Positions 36,208 to 48,479 of a DNA stretch of 64,000 nucleotides are shown one piece after another. A program made the translations under genes and the position numbers. The stretch is taken from positions 16,880,125 through 16,944,124 of the forward strand of contig NC_079475.1 of the NCBI RefSeq assembly GCF_026230105.1, read 5' to 3'. The notes under the pieces are model-generated. The model was not told the DNA's origin. It searched no databases and saw only the letters and a list, made by a program, of their open reading frames with translations. This DNA comes from Diorhabda sublineata. Lineage: Eukaryota; Arthropoda; Insecta; Coleoptera; Chrysomelidae. Within the stretch, counting starts at the first letter, position 1; each line of letters starts with the position of its first letter.

Positions 36208-36690
36208 AGTCCCGGACTGCAAAACACTTTGACAGTTTCACTTCGATGATTTTGCATAATCTTAAATTTTCAATTTTCTGAAATTATTCGTTTTATCCGA
36301 AGTTTAGTCTAAATTTATGAATAACAATGAATGTTGATGAAAAAGAAAACATCAGCGATGAAGAGTTACTCGAATCCACGCCACCTGATCTCACCGAAGA
36401 AAGCAATGCGTCCGTTCTTAATTCTTTGCCGGATAAATCTCGTGCAAGGTACGAAAAACAGTACGAACTATTTATGAAGTTGTGTCACCAGAAAAAATTA
36501 TAAATAAAATGTTTATAATTCTTTTTCATTTATTTTCTTTTCTCAGTGTAATTGAAAAAGTTTTGGATCTTATGTGTTGTCTAACAAATGTTGGGTACGC
36601 CGCGGCTGAAATACTACTTTGTTGGACTCAGGAGTAGAAGTAGAAAGTAACACTTTCAGTCCTTGGCATACAAATAACTATTACATTAAA
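36208..36690 (+). mobile_element. Internally deleted Crypton-like element
   Basis: Three parts are joined: a leader at 36208-36326 whose inverse matches 39779-39915 (with a central deletion); the N-terminal frame at 36327-36503; and a 3' module at 36540-36690 that matches the inverse of 31691-31880. Nothing of the catalytic domain lies between. I infer a non-autonomous derivative that kept both ends and the first coding segment. An AG-ended pyrimidine tract (TTTTCTTTTCTCAG near 36533-36546) precedes the 3' module and might be a splice acceptor remnant. Confidence 0.65.
36327..36503 (+). CDS. 58-codon N-terminal frame of a Crypton-like recombinase
   Basis: An uninterrupted small frame: MNVDEKENISDEELLESTPP, then DLTEESNASVLNSLPDKSRA, then RYEKQYELFMKLCHQKKL and TAA. 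It has the acidic start (I-DEELLE) and the LP-KSR-RYE--Y--F--WC motif that opens insect tyrosine recombinases of this kind, the beginning of the SAM-like DNA-binding domain. A full family member is several hundred residues with the catalytic Arg, His, Arg, His and Tyr in the later part, all absent here. The start is the first ATG after the conserved leader. The frame could be translated, but whether it is expressed, or acts as a DNA-binding decoy, is unknown; a chance survivor of recent deletion is the simplest view. Confidence 0.6.
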   Translation: MNVDEKENISDEELLESTPPDLTEESNASVLNSLPDKSRARYEKQYELFMKLCHQKKL

Positions 36691-36754
36691 AATACTCAAT
36701 GCTTTCAAAAGTTTGCAAGAATCTATTAGGCTCATTCAGATTCAGATTCACTCA

Positions 36755-37483
36755 GCAAATTTCGAGAAATCATTCTTTATTCAATTTGAAGAAATATGAA
36801 CACTCATTATTCCGAAAAAATTTTTTTGAGTACCAAGTCTACGTTGCGAATACGCTATTTAAGTAATTCAACTGGTACACTCATTTCAAACGGTCACCAT
36901 TATGGCCCAAATGAACCTAACGGGATCAGTTTCATTTAAAATGTGCGATATTTACTCTACTTTCAGCTAGTGTTCTCAGAATTGATATTGAATCAAAAAT
37001 TTTCCGGAATAACTAAAAGATGACTTTTTTCCAAGAATCGATTTCTCAAAAACCCCATCCTTAATTTCTGTGAATTTTAGATGTTTTTCAGGAACCCCTA
37101 ACCTACCTTTTTGCCAAACGGCAGTTAACCAAAATACCCCGTTCGGAAAATATGGCCCCGTAACGAAAATGTCGTTCTTGACCTATCCAAGCCTCAAAAA
37201 ATTCATATTTAGTTTCTCCAGATTTCCCGGAAAATTTTTAATTTAATTTTAATTATGAGAACATCGGCTAAAAGTAAAGTAAATAACGCACATTTTTAAA
37301 AAAAAATTGATCCCGATACGTCAATTTGGGCCATAATGGCAGCCGTTTAAAATGAGCACTTGAAATGTTTAAATAGCGTATTCACCATATAGACTTCCAC
37401 ATATCGTCACAGGGCTCAAAAAACGTTTTTGAGAAAAAATGAAAGTGGCTATATTTCTCAGAATTGAATATAAAATGATATTC
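36755..37483. mobile_element. Foldback element with about 240-bp inverted arms
   Basis: The left arm (about 36755-36990) and right arm (about 37240-37483) are inverse copies with scattered mismatches and one indel of about 13 bp. Shared landmarks include GAATACGCTATTTAA, CCATTATGGCCCAAAT, ACGGGATCA, ATTTACTCTACTTTCAGC and TTTTTTTGAG. The central 250 bp are unique and include AGGAACCCCTAACCTACC. No open frame. Terminal repeats this long relative to total size point to a MITE or foldback element. I could not define a target duplication because the ends are diffuse. Confidence 0.8.
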
Positions 37484-38419
37484 CAAAGTTTGAAAAAAAA
37501 GTTTACATTATTTATACTAATTTTTAGATTATTACTGTGGCTGAAGACAAAGTGTTAGCCAGTATCTATGCATTTGGCACGAGAGTTTCTGAACATACTG
37601 TAGTTAATTTATTAAATTCGAACATGAATTTGAAACTATGAAGTGTCGAAACGTCTCTACACGTCTACTGAATTTGTGGTTATGCTTCAATTTGATACTA
37701 AGGAGAACTTTCCAAAATATATTACAAAGTTTCAGAATTGAAGCGCGTAACTTTATCACCATTTGACACATTTTGATTCATCTCCAACATTTGAATAATG
37801 CCCCGAGCAAAATTTCACTTATAGTTGTAAGATTCGGAGGAATGCGTGAATTTTAAACTCCAAGTTAGAGAAGTTAGTTACAAGTTTAACATAGTTAAAT
37901 AAATAATAGAATGAAATATCTCAAACAAAACCAAGTTCATTAAAGACTATTTACATTGAGAATGGTACTAAAATGTTGATGTATTTGTTACTGAAACGGA
38001 TGTTTTTGGTACTCAATAGCGCGTTCTGCTTGTATGATCATATTAAAATATGAAATGATTTCAGTACTTGCTACATATTCTATTATGTGTCTTATTATAG
38101 TATTTTAGTCATATTAGAGAAAAATAAGGCTCAATCTCGAGATGTGAGGAAACAAACCAATATTTCGTATTAATTTAGGCATTTTAAAAGTTGCTTTGAG
38201 TTTTGTCGCTTGACTCCACGTCTTAAGATAATCTAGGACAAAGATCATGGGAGTCGATTTTTCACAAAAATATTGTTCGCATTGGTTCTATTGCTTTTTA
38301 AAATCCATGTGAATAATAATTAGAGGGGATAAAGCTGTTCACGACTTTTCATTAAAACACTGTCTTACAATAAATCATAAAATGATAATGTATGAAAATT
38401 TCCAAGCTTCCAGAAACTA
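37484..38419. other. Unannotated AT-rich DNA
   Basis: No coding or repeat signal recognised. Confidence 0.45.
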
Positions 38420-38780
38420 TATATTTCATATTAGCTGGAACGATACTCTCTGGGTTTCTGCAGGAGTGTAACGTCAAGAACTTGTGTGTAATAGCTGCAA
38501 GATCCAGCTCGTTTGGGTGCCTGGTCATTAGGGCATCAAGGGCAGAGCGACGAAGCGGACTAATTTGCTGAATTACGATCGGCACATTCACCAATGGTCC
38601 AGAACTCATTCTTAGTGCAGTCTAAATTCTTGCTATTTTGTCTTTCAACGGTCTGCTTGCAAGGCCATGCGGAGATGGATAGGTACACATAAATGGATCT
38701 TTTGACGTTTTACTACTAAACTAGGACGCCATCTCCATACTATGCGTGCTTTTACCCAATACGCTGCTTTTAATTCAATT
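38420..38780 (+). mobile_element. LINE RNase H domain relic (R1/Jockey-like)
   Basis: The plus strand near 38.50 kb reads KIQLVWVPGH, a stop, then GIKGRATKRT: the RNase H segment V-L-WVPGH-G--GNE-AD, whose conserved His is in WVPGH. A shifted frame continues with RSAHSPMVQNSFL (38.58-38.62 kb), where the family has a GPEP- motif, and RSACKAMRRWIGTHKW (38.65-38.70 kb), like the W----R---W trailing block. Upstream, WVSAGV-RQELVCNSC fits the helix before it. No polymerase domain is visible. The LINE clade is not fixed. Confidence 0.6.
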
Positions 38781-39736
38781 ACACATCCACAAATAGGAAT
38801 TTTCAGGAAGGTTTTACAATTCTTGATTCAATTATTGTAAGGTTCTTATCTGAACTCTAGGAAAGAATCTTCTAAATGCTCTTGCTACCACTGCTATTCA
38901 AATATGTCTTCGAAATCATCATTTTATCCATCATTTATCAATCTACACTTTTTATACGACGATTTATTGACAGCTTTTTTATTGTTCCGAAAAGAATAAT
39001 TTGAAATTTTTGTATAATCAAGTGAAAGTATTAATTTTCAAAAGCATATTATACTTCTACTGTGGTGGAATACTCACGGAAAATAACCGTAAATATACAG
39101 AATATATAACAGACAATCTTCTTAGTTCCATAAATTCCAATAGCTTAAGTTCTAACCAAACAGAATGTCTATTAAATATTAGTATGCATTACATTTATGA
39201 TGTAGCAGAATTTACGGCAACTGGCTGTAATCCATTTTGAAGTAATTAATTACCAAAATTTCCATCATTGGCATTTGCGATGCGATTAGGAATCCGCAGA
39301 GACGAGAAATATAGGCTCATAAGCACAAAGCAATCATACTAATAGAATTTGGTTCATAATGATTGGATTTTAGAAAGTGTATACTTGAAAACAATATTTT
39401 GATTGGTATTTATCTATAGTATTATTCATCTGAACGATAATATTGAATTAGTTACATGATATTCACTTCACTTGTACAGTACTCTAGACCGAGCCAATGC
39501 AACGAACTTCAGTGAGTACCTAGCTCGTCAACACCAAACATGAAAGTTATCAACGGGCAATATAAGAAATTGAGTAATTCAAAAATTTCCTCACTCCGAA
39601 CGTTTATTATTTATTAATTATAAGTAGTGTGGTATTTTGCATAGTAAACGAAACTTTTGATTTCTCTGGTTTGGAAATTTCAGTCTAACGGTATGGAAAA
39701 TCGCAATTTCGAATATCTTGGAGTATCAATATCTTT
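38781..39736. other. Unannotated AT-rich DNA
   Basis: The 79-codon frame at 39001-39240 is not recognised. No repeats seen. Confidence 0.45.
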
Positions 39737-40000
39737 TTTAGACGACGCCATCTGAAAGTTGTTTGTTCTGTATTCATTGAAAATTTAAGGTTATGCAAAA
39801 TCATCGAAATGAAACTATCAACTGTCAACATTGAAGTGGCTAGAGTCACGTTTAAGGAAGTTAAAGTTGTCTACTCCAGAGCGTCCCGAAAGTGTTTTGC
39901 AGTACGGAACTTTCACTTTCACTACATGAAACACTCAAAACGCAACTTTCGGCATGTAAATGAATATAGAATGAACAACTTCCAGATGGCGACGTCTAAA
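39737..40000 (-). mobile_element. Inverted-repeat unit carrying the Crypton-like leader
   Basis: TTTAGACGACGCCATCTGAA at 39737 onward is repeated in inverse at the right end (TTCCAGATGGCGACGTCTAAA to 40000); arms are about 42 bp with five mismatches. The interior, read on the minus strand, contains AAAACACTTTCGGGACGCTC and CATTTCGATGATTTTGCATA, the sequence that precedes the recombinase start at 36208-36326, with a central block that copy has lost. I infer a leader-only or solo-end derivative of the same family. Confidence 0.65.
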
Positions 40001-41414
40001 ATAGTAATTTATCCAGTTAATATAGATAAATAAGATTTCGGGTTGAAAATGTGTTGTAACATACTCACCAGAAAATGCAAGAATGCAAAAAAATCAGTTT
40101 CTAATGAGAGAATGTATTTTTTAATTTTACTTAGAATAGGGAAATACTTGGAAAGAAACGGTTCTCATTGAATGAAAGTTTATTTAATTCCCCACAAAAA
40201 TATATTTTTGTGTATAATTAGTTTTCTCAAAAAATGCCATCTAAGCCAGGATATGAGATTGCCTTCTTATATTCTAGCCTGATCAGGATTGCTGCTGTAC
40301 GGATAAACAACTTTGATTACTTTGTTGTCAATCATCGTGGAGATCAGCAACAAGATATGTTGTGTTTTTCAAGACTAATTATATTTCCAAATCAAAGTTT
40401 TTGGCAACGCCATCGTAGAATTCGTTTTTTATCAGTTTCAACTTTCAATTGTGTTCCATGTGCCTTCTTAAAATTGATGGAATATTTTATTAAGTTAAAA
40501 TTCTAATAACAAATGACCATTTTCCGGAATGTTATCAACAAACTAAGATCAATTACGTGGCTCTCAGTTACCAGAAACATGGAAAAGTTTAATTTTACGC
40601 TAACGTGAACATAAAAAATGAGGAATTGGAATACAAATAGAATTTCAAAGAACGTAACATCTCCAAAAATACGTTATTTAATTTTTTTTATTTCGAGGCG
40701 TTTCATCAAAATTTTTGAGAACATTGCTCCAAAGTATATGAATTTATCTTTTTTTCCAAAGATAAACGGGTCACAAGATGAATGCAATTCTTTTGGACCT
40801 TTTTTCCGGTACACTACACTTCTTTATTTAAAACGAATAAAAACCCAGTTCCACGATAGCATTTCAAAAAAACTTTGATTGGAAAATAAACTGAAGATCT
40901 TGAGAAACACGACGTACTTTGATGCTTGCCTTTTAAAATAACTCTTAACAAAATTATTGAAGTTTGTTTGCCCGTACTTCAGCAAACACGATGTGATAGA
41001 TAAATAAGAGGTCAATCTTACATCCTCGCTTTAAAATGCGTTTCGTTAGAAAACTAATTGTACACAAAAACTTCAAGAGGTCATTTTTGTGACAAGTTCA
41101 TTGAAGAACAGATTTCTCCCAAATATTTTGGTATTTTTTTCTATTATATATTTATTGTCGTATCAACTACATAGCGACATATCTGTTCACAGTTTGTGAT
41201 AAAATTGAATGTCATTTAGATACATGATAAAGTTTGTACGATATAACAATTAGTGTTAACTATAGAGATTATTTTGTTTGGGATGTTGTTAGCTAGTCTT
41301 TCGTTTTTGTACTTTCCTCAGCTCAAAAATAAATGTTTCATGTCTAGGTAATCATTAAAGGAAACACATATTGGTAAATTTTCTCTGTTAAATAAATATT
41401 AGTGTGTCACTTTA
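40001..41414. other. Unannotated AT-rich DNA
   Basis: Frames of 90 and 86 codons (40234-40506 and 40618-40878) show no family resemblance and AT-driven composition. Confidence 0.4.
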
Positions 41415-41600
41415 GTGTGCCCTAGCCTAGAGCTTTCCTTATCTTTTTCTTTAACCTGTGCTACGGTCCTTGGAGAACCAAGAGCCTTCTCAACAATCAA
41501 CGACCAATCATTCCTGTCATGAGCATGGTACCTATAACATCGGATCAGGCCAACCTCAACGTCCTCCAATGATTTAGGTATAGGAAATTATACATGATTT
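41415..41600 (-). mobile_element. LINE C-terminal tail fragment
   Basis: The minus strand reads KSLEDVEVGLIRCYRYHAHD, RNDWSLIVEKALGSPRTVAQ and VKEKDKES. This follows the D---DI--------W---A-DR--W--IV-EA--P-T closing segment of some insect non-LTR polymerases. Short, with no supporting upstream domain, so the call is tentative. Confidence 0.4.
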
Positions 41601-43051
41601 CAACTTACTTTTCACATGGGTGATTCTATTTAAAAAAATGAAGAAATTTAATATTTACTAGATTAAAGTTTGAACACTTTTTATTCACACCCTGTATAAA
41701 ATGAAGAATTTTGTAACATAGATTCAAATACTTCTGACCTCGCTTAAAACCACCGAACAGAAACCATTTTCGTATCTTCGTAGGTATCCCCGTAAAAAAA
41801 TAATATATCAGGGTCTGCAACGGTCTTATTTTATTCAAAAAATCAATAACTCAAAAATGTATTAATATATGGGATGTTCCATTTGAAATAAAAAAGTTAC
41901 AGTCGACTTCCTGTGGAAAATATTTGAAAATATTTTAGTTGAAAAGATCGTATCCGATAATTTTGTCATATACAGATATTATTAACTCGTCAGAGTCAGA
42001 GACACCCTGTATAAACTTTAAAAAACTCACTCAAAATGCCAAAATTTTGAGAAACGTCGTAATTTGCGTCACTGAAATTTATCTAGCAATGCAAGTTATT
42101 TAGTGAAATTGACTTTGTACATGAAGAATGAGTAATATTGACCGTTAACTAGAATTTCTCAGTTTAATTCGCTTTCCCGATAAATTTCCACTGAATTATT
42201 TAGCTGACAAACACAATTTCGATGCTCAATTATTGCTTGCCCCAACAGATTCGTATCGTCGACATTAACAATAACTTGGCAGTAATATATGGAATAAATT
42301 ATTGAAACAATAAACCAAACATGCCTAATTACATCGGAACACGGTAATTGCTTCTGAAGTTGAACAAATTACATCTTTCATAAGGGGATTTGAAGGGAGT
42401 TCTCGATGATTTGTAGTTGAAAAAGTCTTTGGAAACTTTTGGAGTGTAAACTTATAACGACACGTGGTGGACTCGTTGAACTAGCATTTAGACAGCTGAA
42501 AGGAATTCCCTTGAGAATTTTTCTACAGAAGCGTAGCATTGCAGAAGGATAACGATAGAGATTGAAAACAATTTTTTATACGGAAACGATTTGGTCTCAA
42601 ATGCGTTATTAATATTTTTAGATGTTGATATAATCTGTGGAATACAGAATCAAATCATAATTTTTGGTAATATAATATATAATAAACCGGATGTTTATAA
42701 GAATAAATTGAAATATTCTCAAATTGTATTGAATCCAATATAGGGGAAAGTAAATTCCGGATATTCTCAACCAAATATATTTATTATACTTTCAGTTATT
42801 GCAATAGTTCTCTCAGATATGTCATCCTCACGTACTGCACACACTTCTTTTCAATGGAAGTAAAGATAAACCTCTTTTCGATTACAGTTTCGTCAATTCC
42901 CATGAGTTGTTGTTCAGAAGATAAACCACAAAATTTAGTCGTAATTTTTCTGATATCTGCTTATTATTTTATTTTTCCTTCATATGGTTTCTCATAAACG
43001 AATGAGACATTAGAATGAAAATTTCTAGTATTCATTTTGAAATAATATTTA
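41601..43051. other. Unannotated DNA with ACACCCTGTATA motifs
   Basis: ACACCCTGTATAAA occurs at about 41685 and again near 42004, in the same orientation. Such CAGGGTGT-type motifs often mark ends of Tc1/mariner-type MITEs, but no matching inverse end was found here. The 70-codon frame at 41626-41838 is not recognised. Confidence 0.4.
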
Positions 43052-44590
43052 TACAGAGTGAGTTTTATATATGGAACGCCTCAACTATGTCTGAAACGGC
43101 TTGTGCGATTTTAATTAATTTTCATATTTCTCCTCTTTTTCAGAAAAATAATGAACTTTGTTATTTCAAATAGATCACCCTGTATATTATGTGTTTTTCG
43201 AAATCCTTAAGAAATTTCATCTAATGTTCAATATAACTTAATGTCATAATTTCGGAGTTATAGCTACGTATATACTGAAAATGAATGAATTGATATTTCA
43301 ATGATATTAGGATATGGTAATACGCGCAGAAATCTACAGGAAACGTATAATATCTTTAATAATTTATATCCTCACCGAAATCCCACAACAAGATCTATTC
43401 TCAGTAAATTAGTAAAAAAGTTTAACAAAGCTTCTTGAGTAAAAGATTTATCCAAATCAGTGTGCAGAAAAACTGCATCAAATGAAAACAAATCTTGTGA
43501 AGATGTTTGTGTCCTGTTAGAAGACGATCCGCACTTGAATACTAGACAAATATCCAAGGAACTTGATATTCAACAAATATCCGTAATGAAAATTTCACAT
43601 GATAACAAATTCCATCCATACAAAGTAACGATGGTTCAAGAATTGTCAGATGACGATTTCGAATGACGTGAAGAGTTTGTAGAACTAATGATAGGAAAAT
43701 GCTACAATCACAACGATCCAAATTTTTCGAGTAATGTTATGTTTTGCGATGAGGGCACTTTTTGTATTAATGGAAATGTGGATACTGGTCACGTAACAAT
43801 CCTCGTTGGATACGTGAATCCCACACCTAGTATCCCGAAAAACTGCATGTATGGGCTGGAATAATAGGCGACGAAATAATTGGTCCCTTTATCATTGAGG
43901 GGAACTTAAATGGTCCAGCGTATTTAGATTTATTGGAAATTAGTTTACTCGAATATTTCCAAATCCAAGTAAGTATTTTCAATTACATTTAGAAAAAACT
44001 TCATTATTAGAAATTTTCAGATAGTGAAAATATTCCAAACTACAATATTTGGCCAAAACAAGATGGGCACCATCTCACTATGCGTGTGTGGCAAGGCAAT
44101 ACTTAAGTAATGTGTTTCCCAGAAGATTGATTGGCGTGGTTTTAACGAATAGCCCTCGCGATTATCAGACATGAATCTTTTAGACTATTTCCTGTGGGGT
44201 CTCTTAAAAAATATCGTTTATAAAACAAAATTTGCCAATATTCAGGAATTAAAAGATAAGATTACCACAGAAATACGAAGAATTGAGAATTCAGGGATAT
44301 TGCAAAATGTGATGGAAAGTTTTAAAAATGTCTCATTGTATTGAAATAAATGGACAACATTTCGAGCATCTGCTGTAATCGCCTCTACTGTATGTTTTCT
44401 TAGATTCGTAATTTATCCACTTCACAAATGTCGATCTCCTTCTAGCATGACACAAACATTTAAATATTTGTCATCATAATAATATCGGCCGTATTACAAG
44501 ACCCTTGTACATATACAAATTTATGAAAATCGTACAAACAAGCCGTTTCCCAGATACTTGAGACGTTCCATACATAGAACTCACTCTGTA
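43052..44590 (+). mobile_element. Tc1/mariner-superfamily element with 65-bp terminal repeats
   Basis: Bounded by TA dinucleotides. The left end CAGAGTGAGTTTTATATATG then GAACGCCTCAACTATGTCTG and AAACGGCTTGTGCGATTTT is matched in inverse by the right end to 44588. Inside, plus-strand blocks follow a complete transposase order: NLYPHRNPTTRSILSKLVKK (43.37 kb, DUF4817-like helix-turn-helix), EDDPHLNTRQISKELDIQQI and HDNKFHPYKVTMVQELSDDD (43460-43666), FSSNVMFCDEGTFCINGNVD (first catalytic Asp, about 43.74 kb), NCMYGLE and EIIGPFIIEGNLNGPAYLDL (43.85-43.94 kb), SPRLSDMNLLDYFLWGLLKN (44.15-44.21 kb) and a C-terminal KNVSLY. Stops, shifts and a gap around the second Asp make it inactive. At 1.54 kb it is almost full length. 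Confidence 0.85.
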
Positions 44591-47500
44591 TAATAACTGA
44601 GTTAATAGTAGCTCTATATAATATTCAATAGAAATCTCTTGAGAGTCATTTCCAGTTTTTATAGCTACTATTTTCAAGTGACATAATTAGTATATGTCAA
44701 ACTTCGCCGTTAGTGAAAATGTGGAACGCACAAATTTCAGGTTTACCATAGTTCTCGATGAAGAAACTCTTGTAAGCAAGAAAGAAGCAGAGCATAATTT
44801 TTATCGAACGCAAATCCTAACGATGCTTGTATTTCTATTAGTTGTTCTATGAATTGTTTGAGATAACTTCAAAGCCTAATTTGTAGACTGTAATAATACT
44901 CTCTATTTTAGACTCTCTGCCTTCTTACTCTGGTTTTCTCCATTCAAGCAGATGGAAGTTTGGGCATGACATATGACCATTCTTTTTAAATCGTGGTTGT
45001 CGAGTATACTGGGAATCTAAGAATTGCATACAAATCTTCCTCTTAAGCTTAATAGCTGCTGATCTATCGTTACATAGCCTGCAGGAGTTTAATTTTTTTC
45101 CAAAACAATCAATAAATATGTTTCATATCTCTTGACTTGAAGGAAAATTGGCGAGGCGAGTTTGTGGCATCATATATCAGAATATTACCCATTTGCTTCA
45201 AAAGTTTTAGACCATATCTTTATTAGAGATGATTGCAAAATATGAGAGACCTAAAACAGCTAGTAGTTCAGTAGCAATAATGTCTTGTATATAGCTCTAC
45301 TCATTTGAAGACATACCATAAATCATTAATTTCAAGACAATGTCAATTAATCCTGTAGTTGTGAACTCTTTCCGAAATTATTTTATCCCGCAGACCTCGC
45401 TTCATATTTTAGTCCAAATGAATGGATAGTAATATTTTTTTCAGCGTTGTACCCTTTTTTCGATTGCAGTCATAACGACTAAAAACTGTTGAAGCACGTT
45501 TTGATTATGGTACAGTGATCAAATATGGTTCTCCGGTAATTTGTATCTCTCTGAATTTAATCGATTAGGAAGGCTCCAATTTTGATTCTACGATATAACT
45601 TTCTGATTTTATTATGTATTTTTGCTAGACAAAAATGTAACTGAAGAGGTGACATATGGAGAGATGAACTTGATTATTTAGAGAGTACAAGCGTGTTAGC
45701 GGCGAATTGCTATGACAGTGGACATCAAAACTCTAGAGAATTACACCAAGCAGATGTTCAATGATGTTAAAATGAACCAGTGGTCAGTAACACCATTTCT
45801 TAAAGCACATAAGATGCTTCCTTACAAATCTGTTCCATCTAGAAGATGATCTGATACACGACTGCGGGTTTATGAAGAAATTCTGCATTAACTGAACTCA
45901 AACAGCATTTTATTTTCCGCTGAAAGTAAGTGTATGTTAAATGTTGGAGAAAATACACAATATTCTGGAACAATACTCTTAATTGTATAAAATATTTGGG
46001 GTTAATGCCGCAACTTAACTCTCGCTTCTCAAACCTACAAATGATAACATCCGAGATGGAGAGATTTCCAACAAGTTGATGCATATCCCAATACCTATCT
46101 AGAGCTTCTCGATTGTTTGTTTTTAGGCAGACCTTTTGAATGTCCGTTCAGATCAGTTTCACACAACAACAGTATAAAATCGAAGTACCGTTATATCTCT
46201 TAATTGATACTTCATTATTTTGGATGAAATGTATTTTTAAAAGAACAAATAGTATCATAGAATCATCAAGTTAATTCCAAGCTACAGTTTTTCTGTATAA
46301 TAATCAATACATGTAGAAAAATAAAGTTGACTAAATAGATTTTGTTTCATTCCTATTCGTCATTGTTAAATTTCCAAACATGTTCCTATCAATTTCAGGA
46401 TTCATTCAGAGCCATTCATTTCAAGCCTGAAACTTGTGTGTGTATGTGACGCTGTCACTGTGCACAGTTGGTAACTTGAGAGGGTCTGCAAAATTATGAG
46501 TGAAGGGTCGTTCCTTCCATTATGTTGGGAACAATTTAGGTCGAACGGATTTCAAATATTTGACCAGAGCAGACTTCCAATTAATCTTGACTAATTCCTA
46601 TTGGCACACAGAAAAAAATGTCACTTTTCGATATATATATATGTGAAGAAATTACAGTTATATTTTTGAATTATATCATGTCAAAATGATTAATGGAGTT
46701 TCATAGTATGCATCACATCAAAATCACTGTTATGTATGAGATATTAAACGACAAAGCAAGACTTTTATTTATTTATAGCTAGGAACAAAATGAATAGAAA
46801 AATAGATAGTTTTTTGTGTTTTACTTTTAACAACATATTAATCGGCTTTGAATCTCCATGGGAGAATAATATCCGCCGATGGTATTATTGGTTTGTGAAG
46901 GAAATGCGGATTGATCGAAAGTTCTTATCGTTAGCATTGTTTTAAGTACAGATCATGTTTGAAGCGAACTTCGGTAACGAAATGTTGTTCTATGGCGATT
47001 TATGTTCATTCATCTGCAATTGATTAATCGATAATGAACATGACTTATATTCTTAATGTATAGATATGAAGTTTAGACAATTCTCACACCATAATACAAC
47101 TTAGATATTGTTTGTGCAAAATACCAGCGGTTAAAGTTAATACGTTTTCCTTTTTTGATATACTGCAGCTATGACTTCTACATCAGTCTTAAAATGACGA
47201 TCAAGAAAACTTACATATCACATGATCGACTGAACTACATTTCACCCGACCGCTGGATTGATGATAAGACTTACATTCTTCTTCCTCGCAATGTCCATTG
47301 AGGATTGTGTTTATATTTCTTCATCATAGCTTATATATTTATTCGTTTTATAGTTCATATGAAGAAAAAAATTTTTGTACGTGGAAATACTGAAGAGGAA
47401 CTAAAGAAAAGTTATATAAGTGTAATCCTAAATGTATTTTATCTCACGACGCACGATAAACTATAATGCCTAACTTCCGGAACCATCATTTGCCACTACT

Positions 47501-47689
47501 ACTACTAAAAGTTTGATGAAGCCCACACCAAAGATAACCAGTTAAGTAAATATTTCAACTGAATAGGTAAGCGATATTTCGCTTGAAATTTAATATTTCA
47601 ATAAGCAATTTGCGGAATCGGTTTAGAGATTGCTACATGCTAATTAAAAGCTCGCGTATATTAAAAAGTCATAATATTGTCTGGCGATA
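44591..47689. other. Unannotated DNA
   Basis: About 3.1 kb with no recognised element. A 52-codon frame at 44694-44852 ends in a hydrophobic ILTMLVFLLVVL run, but nothing supports it as a gene. A short (TA)n tract lies near 46630. Confidence 0.4.
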
Positions 47690-48100
47690 ATGTCTAAGAG
47701 CGAAAAAAATCTTCAAATTATTTCAGAGACAATCAACTGAGAATGTGAAAATGTAGGACTCACTATAAATATTGAGAAAACTAAATTCATGGTTATAAGT
47801 AAAGATAAAGGTAAAGATATTAATATTAACCCTATTTTCACATGAAATGGGAAATAAATATAATGGGTGCAAGAATATAAATATCTTTTTTAAGTTACAA
47901 ACGTTCAAATGGATCCAGGATTCATGGAATGTTATGTGTAGTCAGTAATGCTGTACGCAGTGGAAACTTGGCCCTTAAAAACTCGAATAATCAAAAAACT
48001 GGAGGCATTTGTGATGTGACTGTATAGATGCATCCTGAAGATACCCTGGACATATTAAAAAAGATACAACTCACGCAACTACAAATACCTACTGCTACAG
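47690..48100 (+). mobile_element. LINE reverse transcriptase thumb/tail relic
   Basis: The plus strand reads LQIISETIN, a gap, CEKCGLTINIEKTKFMVISK, DKGKDININPI (47.75-47.83 kb), then MECYV-SVMLYAVETWPLKT, RIIKKLEAFVM-LYRCILKI and PWTY (47.93-48.05 kb). This corresponds to the G--(V/I)N--KTKFM-(I/V)S block after the catalytic aspartates, and the C---S-L-YG-E-WTL----KLEAFEMW-YRR-L-I-W block of insect LINE polymerases. About 30 codons between them are missing. Confidence 0.72.
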
Positions 48101-48479
48101 AGCTACCTACTGCTAAAAAATTTAGAAGTAGATAAGCCGTGGCCTACCAAAAAGTTGAAACATGTAGCGATTTGAAAAATATAAGAACATAAACGGACAG
48201 GTACTACTTGCTTATTTAATTTTAAAAAATTGGAGGCGTCAACTTTGTAAACTACATATTCAATGTTGTGATCTGAACTAAATGTGCGTGAAAAAATTGA
48301 TATCAAAAAGTACACTATGCATTTGAGTTGGCTGGAGAGACGGTAAGGAGGATGATACCATGCAAAAAATCGGAGATTTCGTCGGAGGAGGAGAAGGTGA
48401 AAAGATTAATGAAATAGGCGTGAGACTAAATACTTTCATTTGCTTATTCATATGTTCATAATTTATTATTAAATAAATC

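Noticed and set aside
41601..42020. Possible MITE bounded by ACACCCTGTATA motifs
   Set aside because: Both motifs point the same way and no inverse partner was found, so an element cannot be delimited.
44694..44852. 52-codon frame with a hydrophobic C-terminus
   Set aside because: Resembles a tail-anchored peptide only by composition. No homologous copy or promoter evidence in the window.
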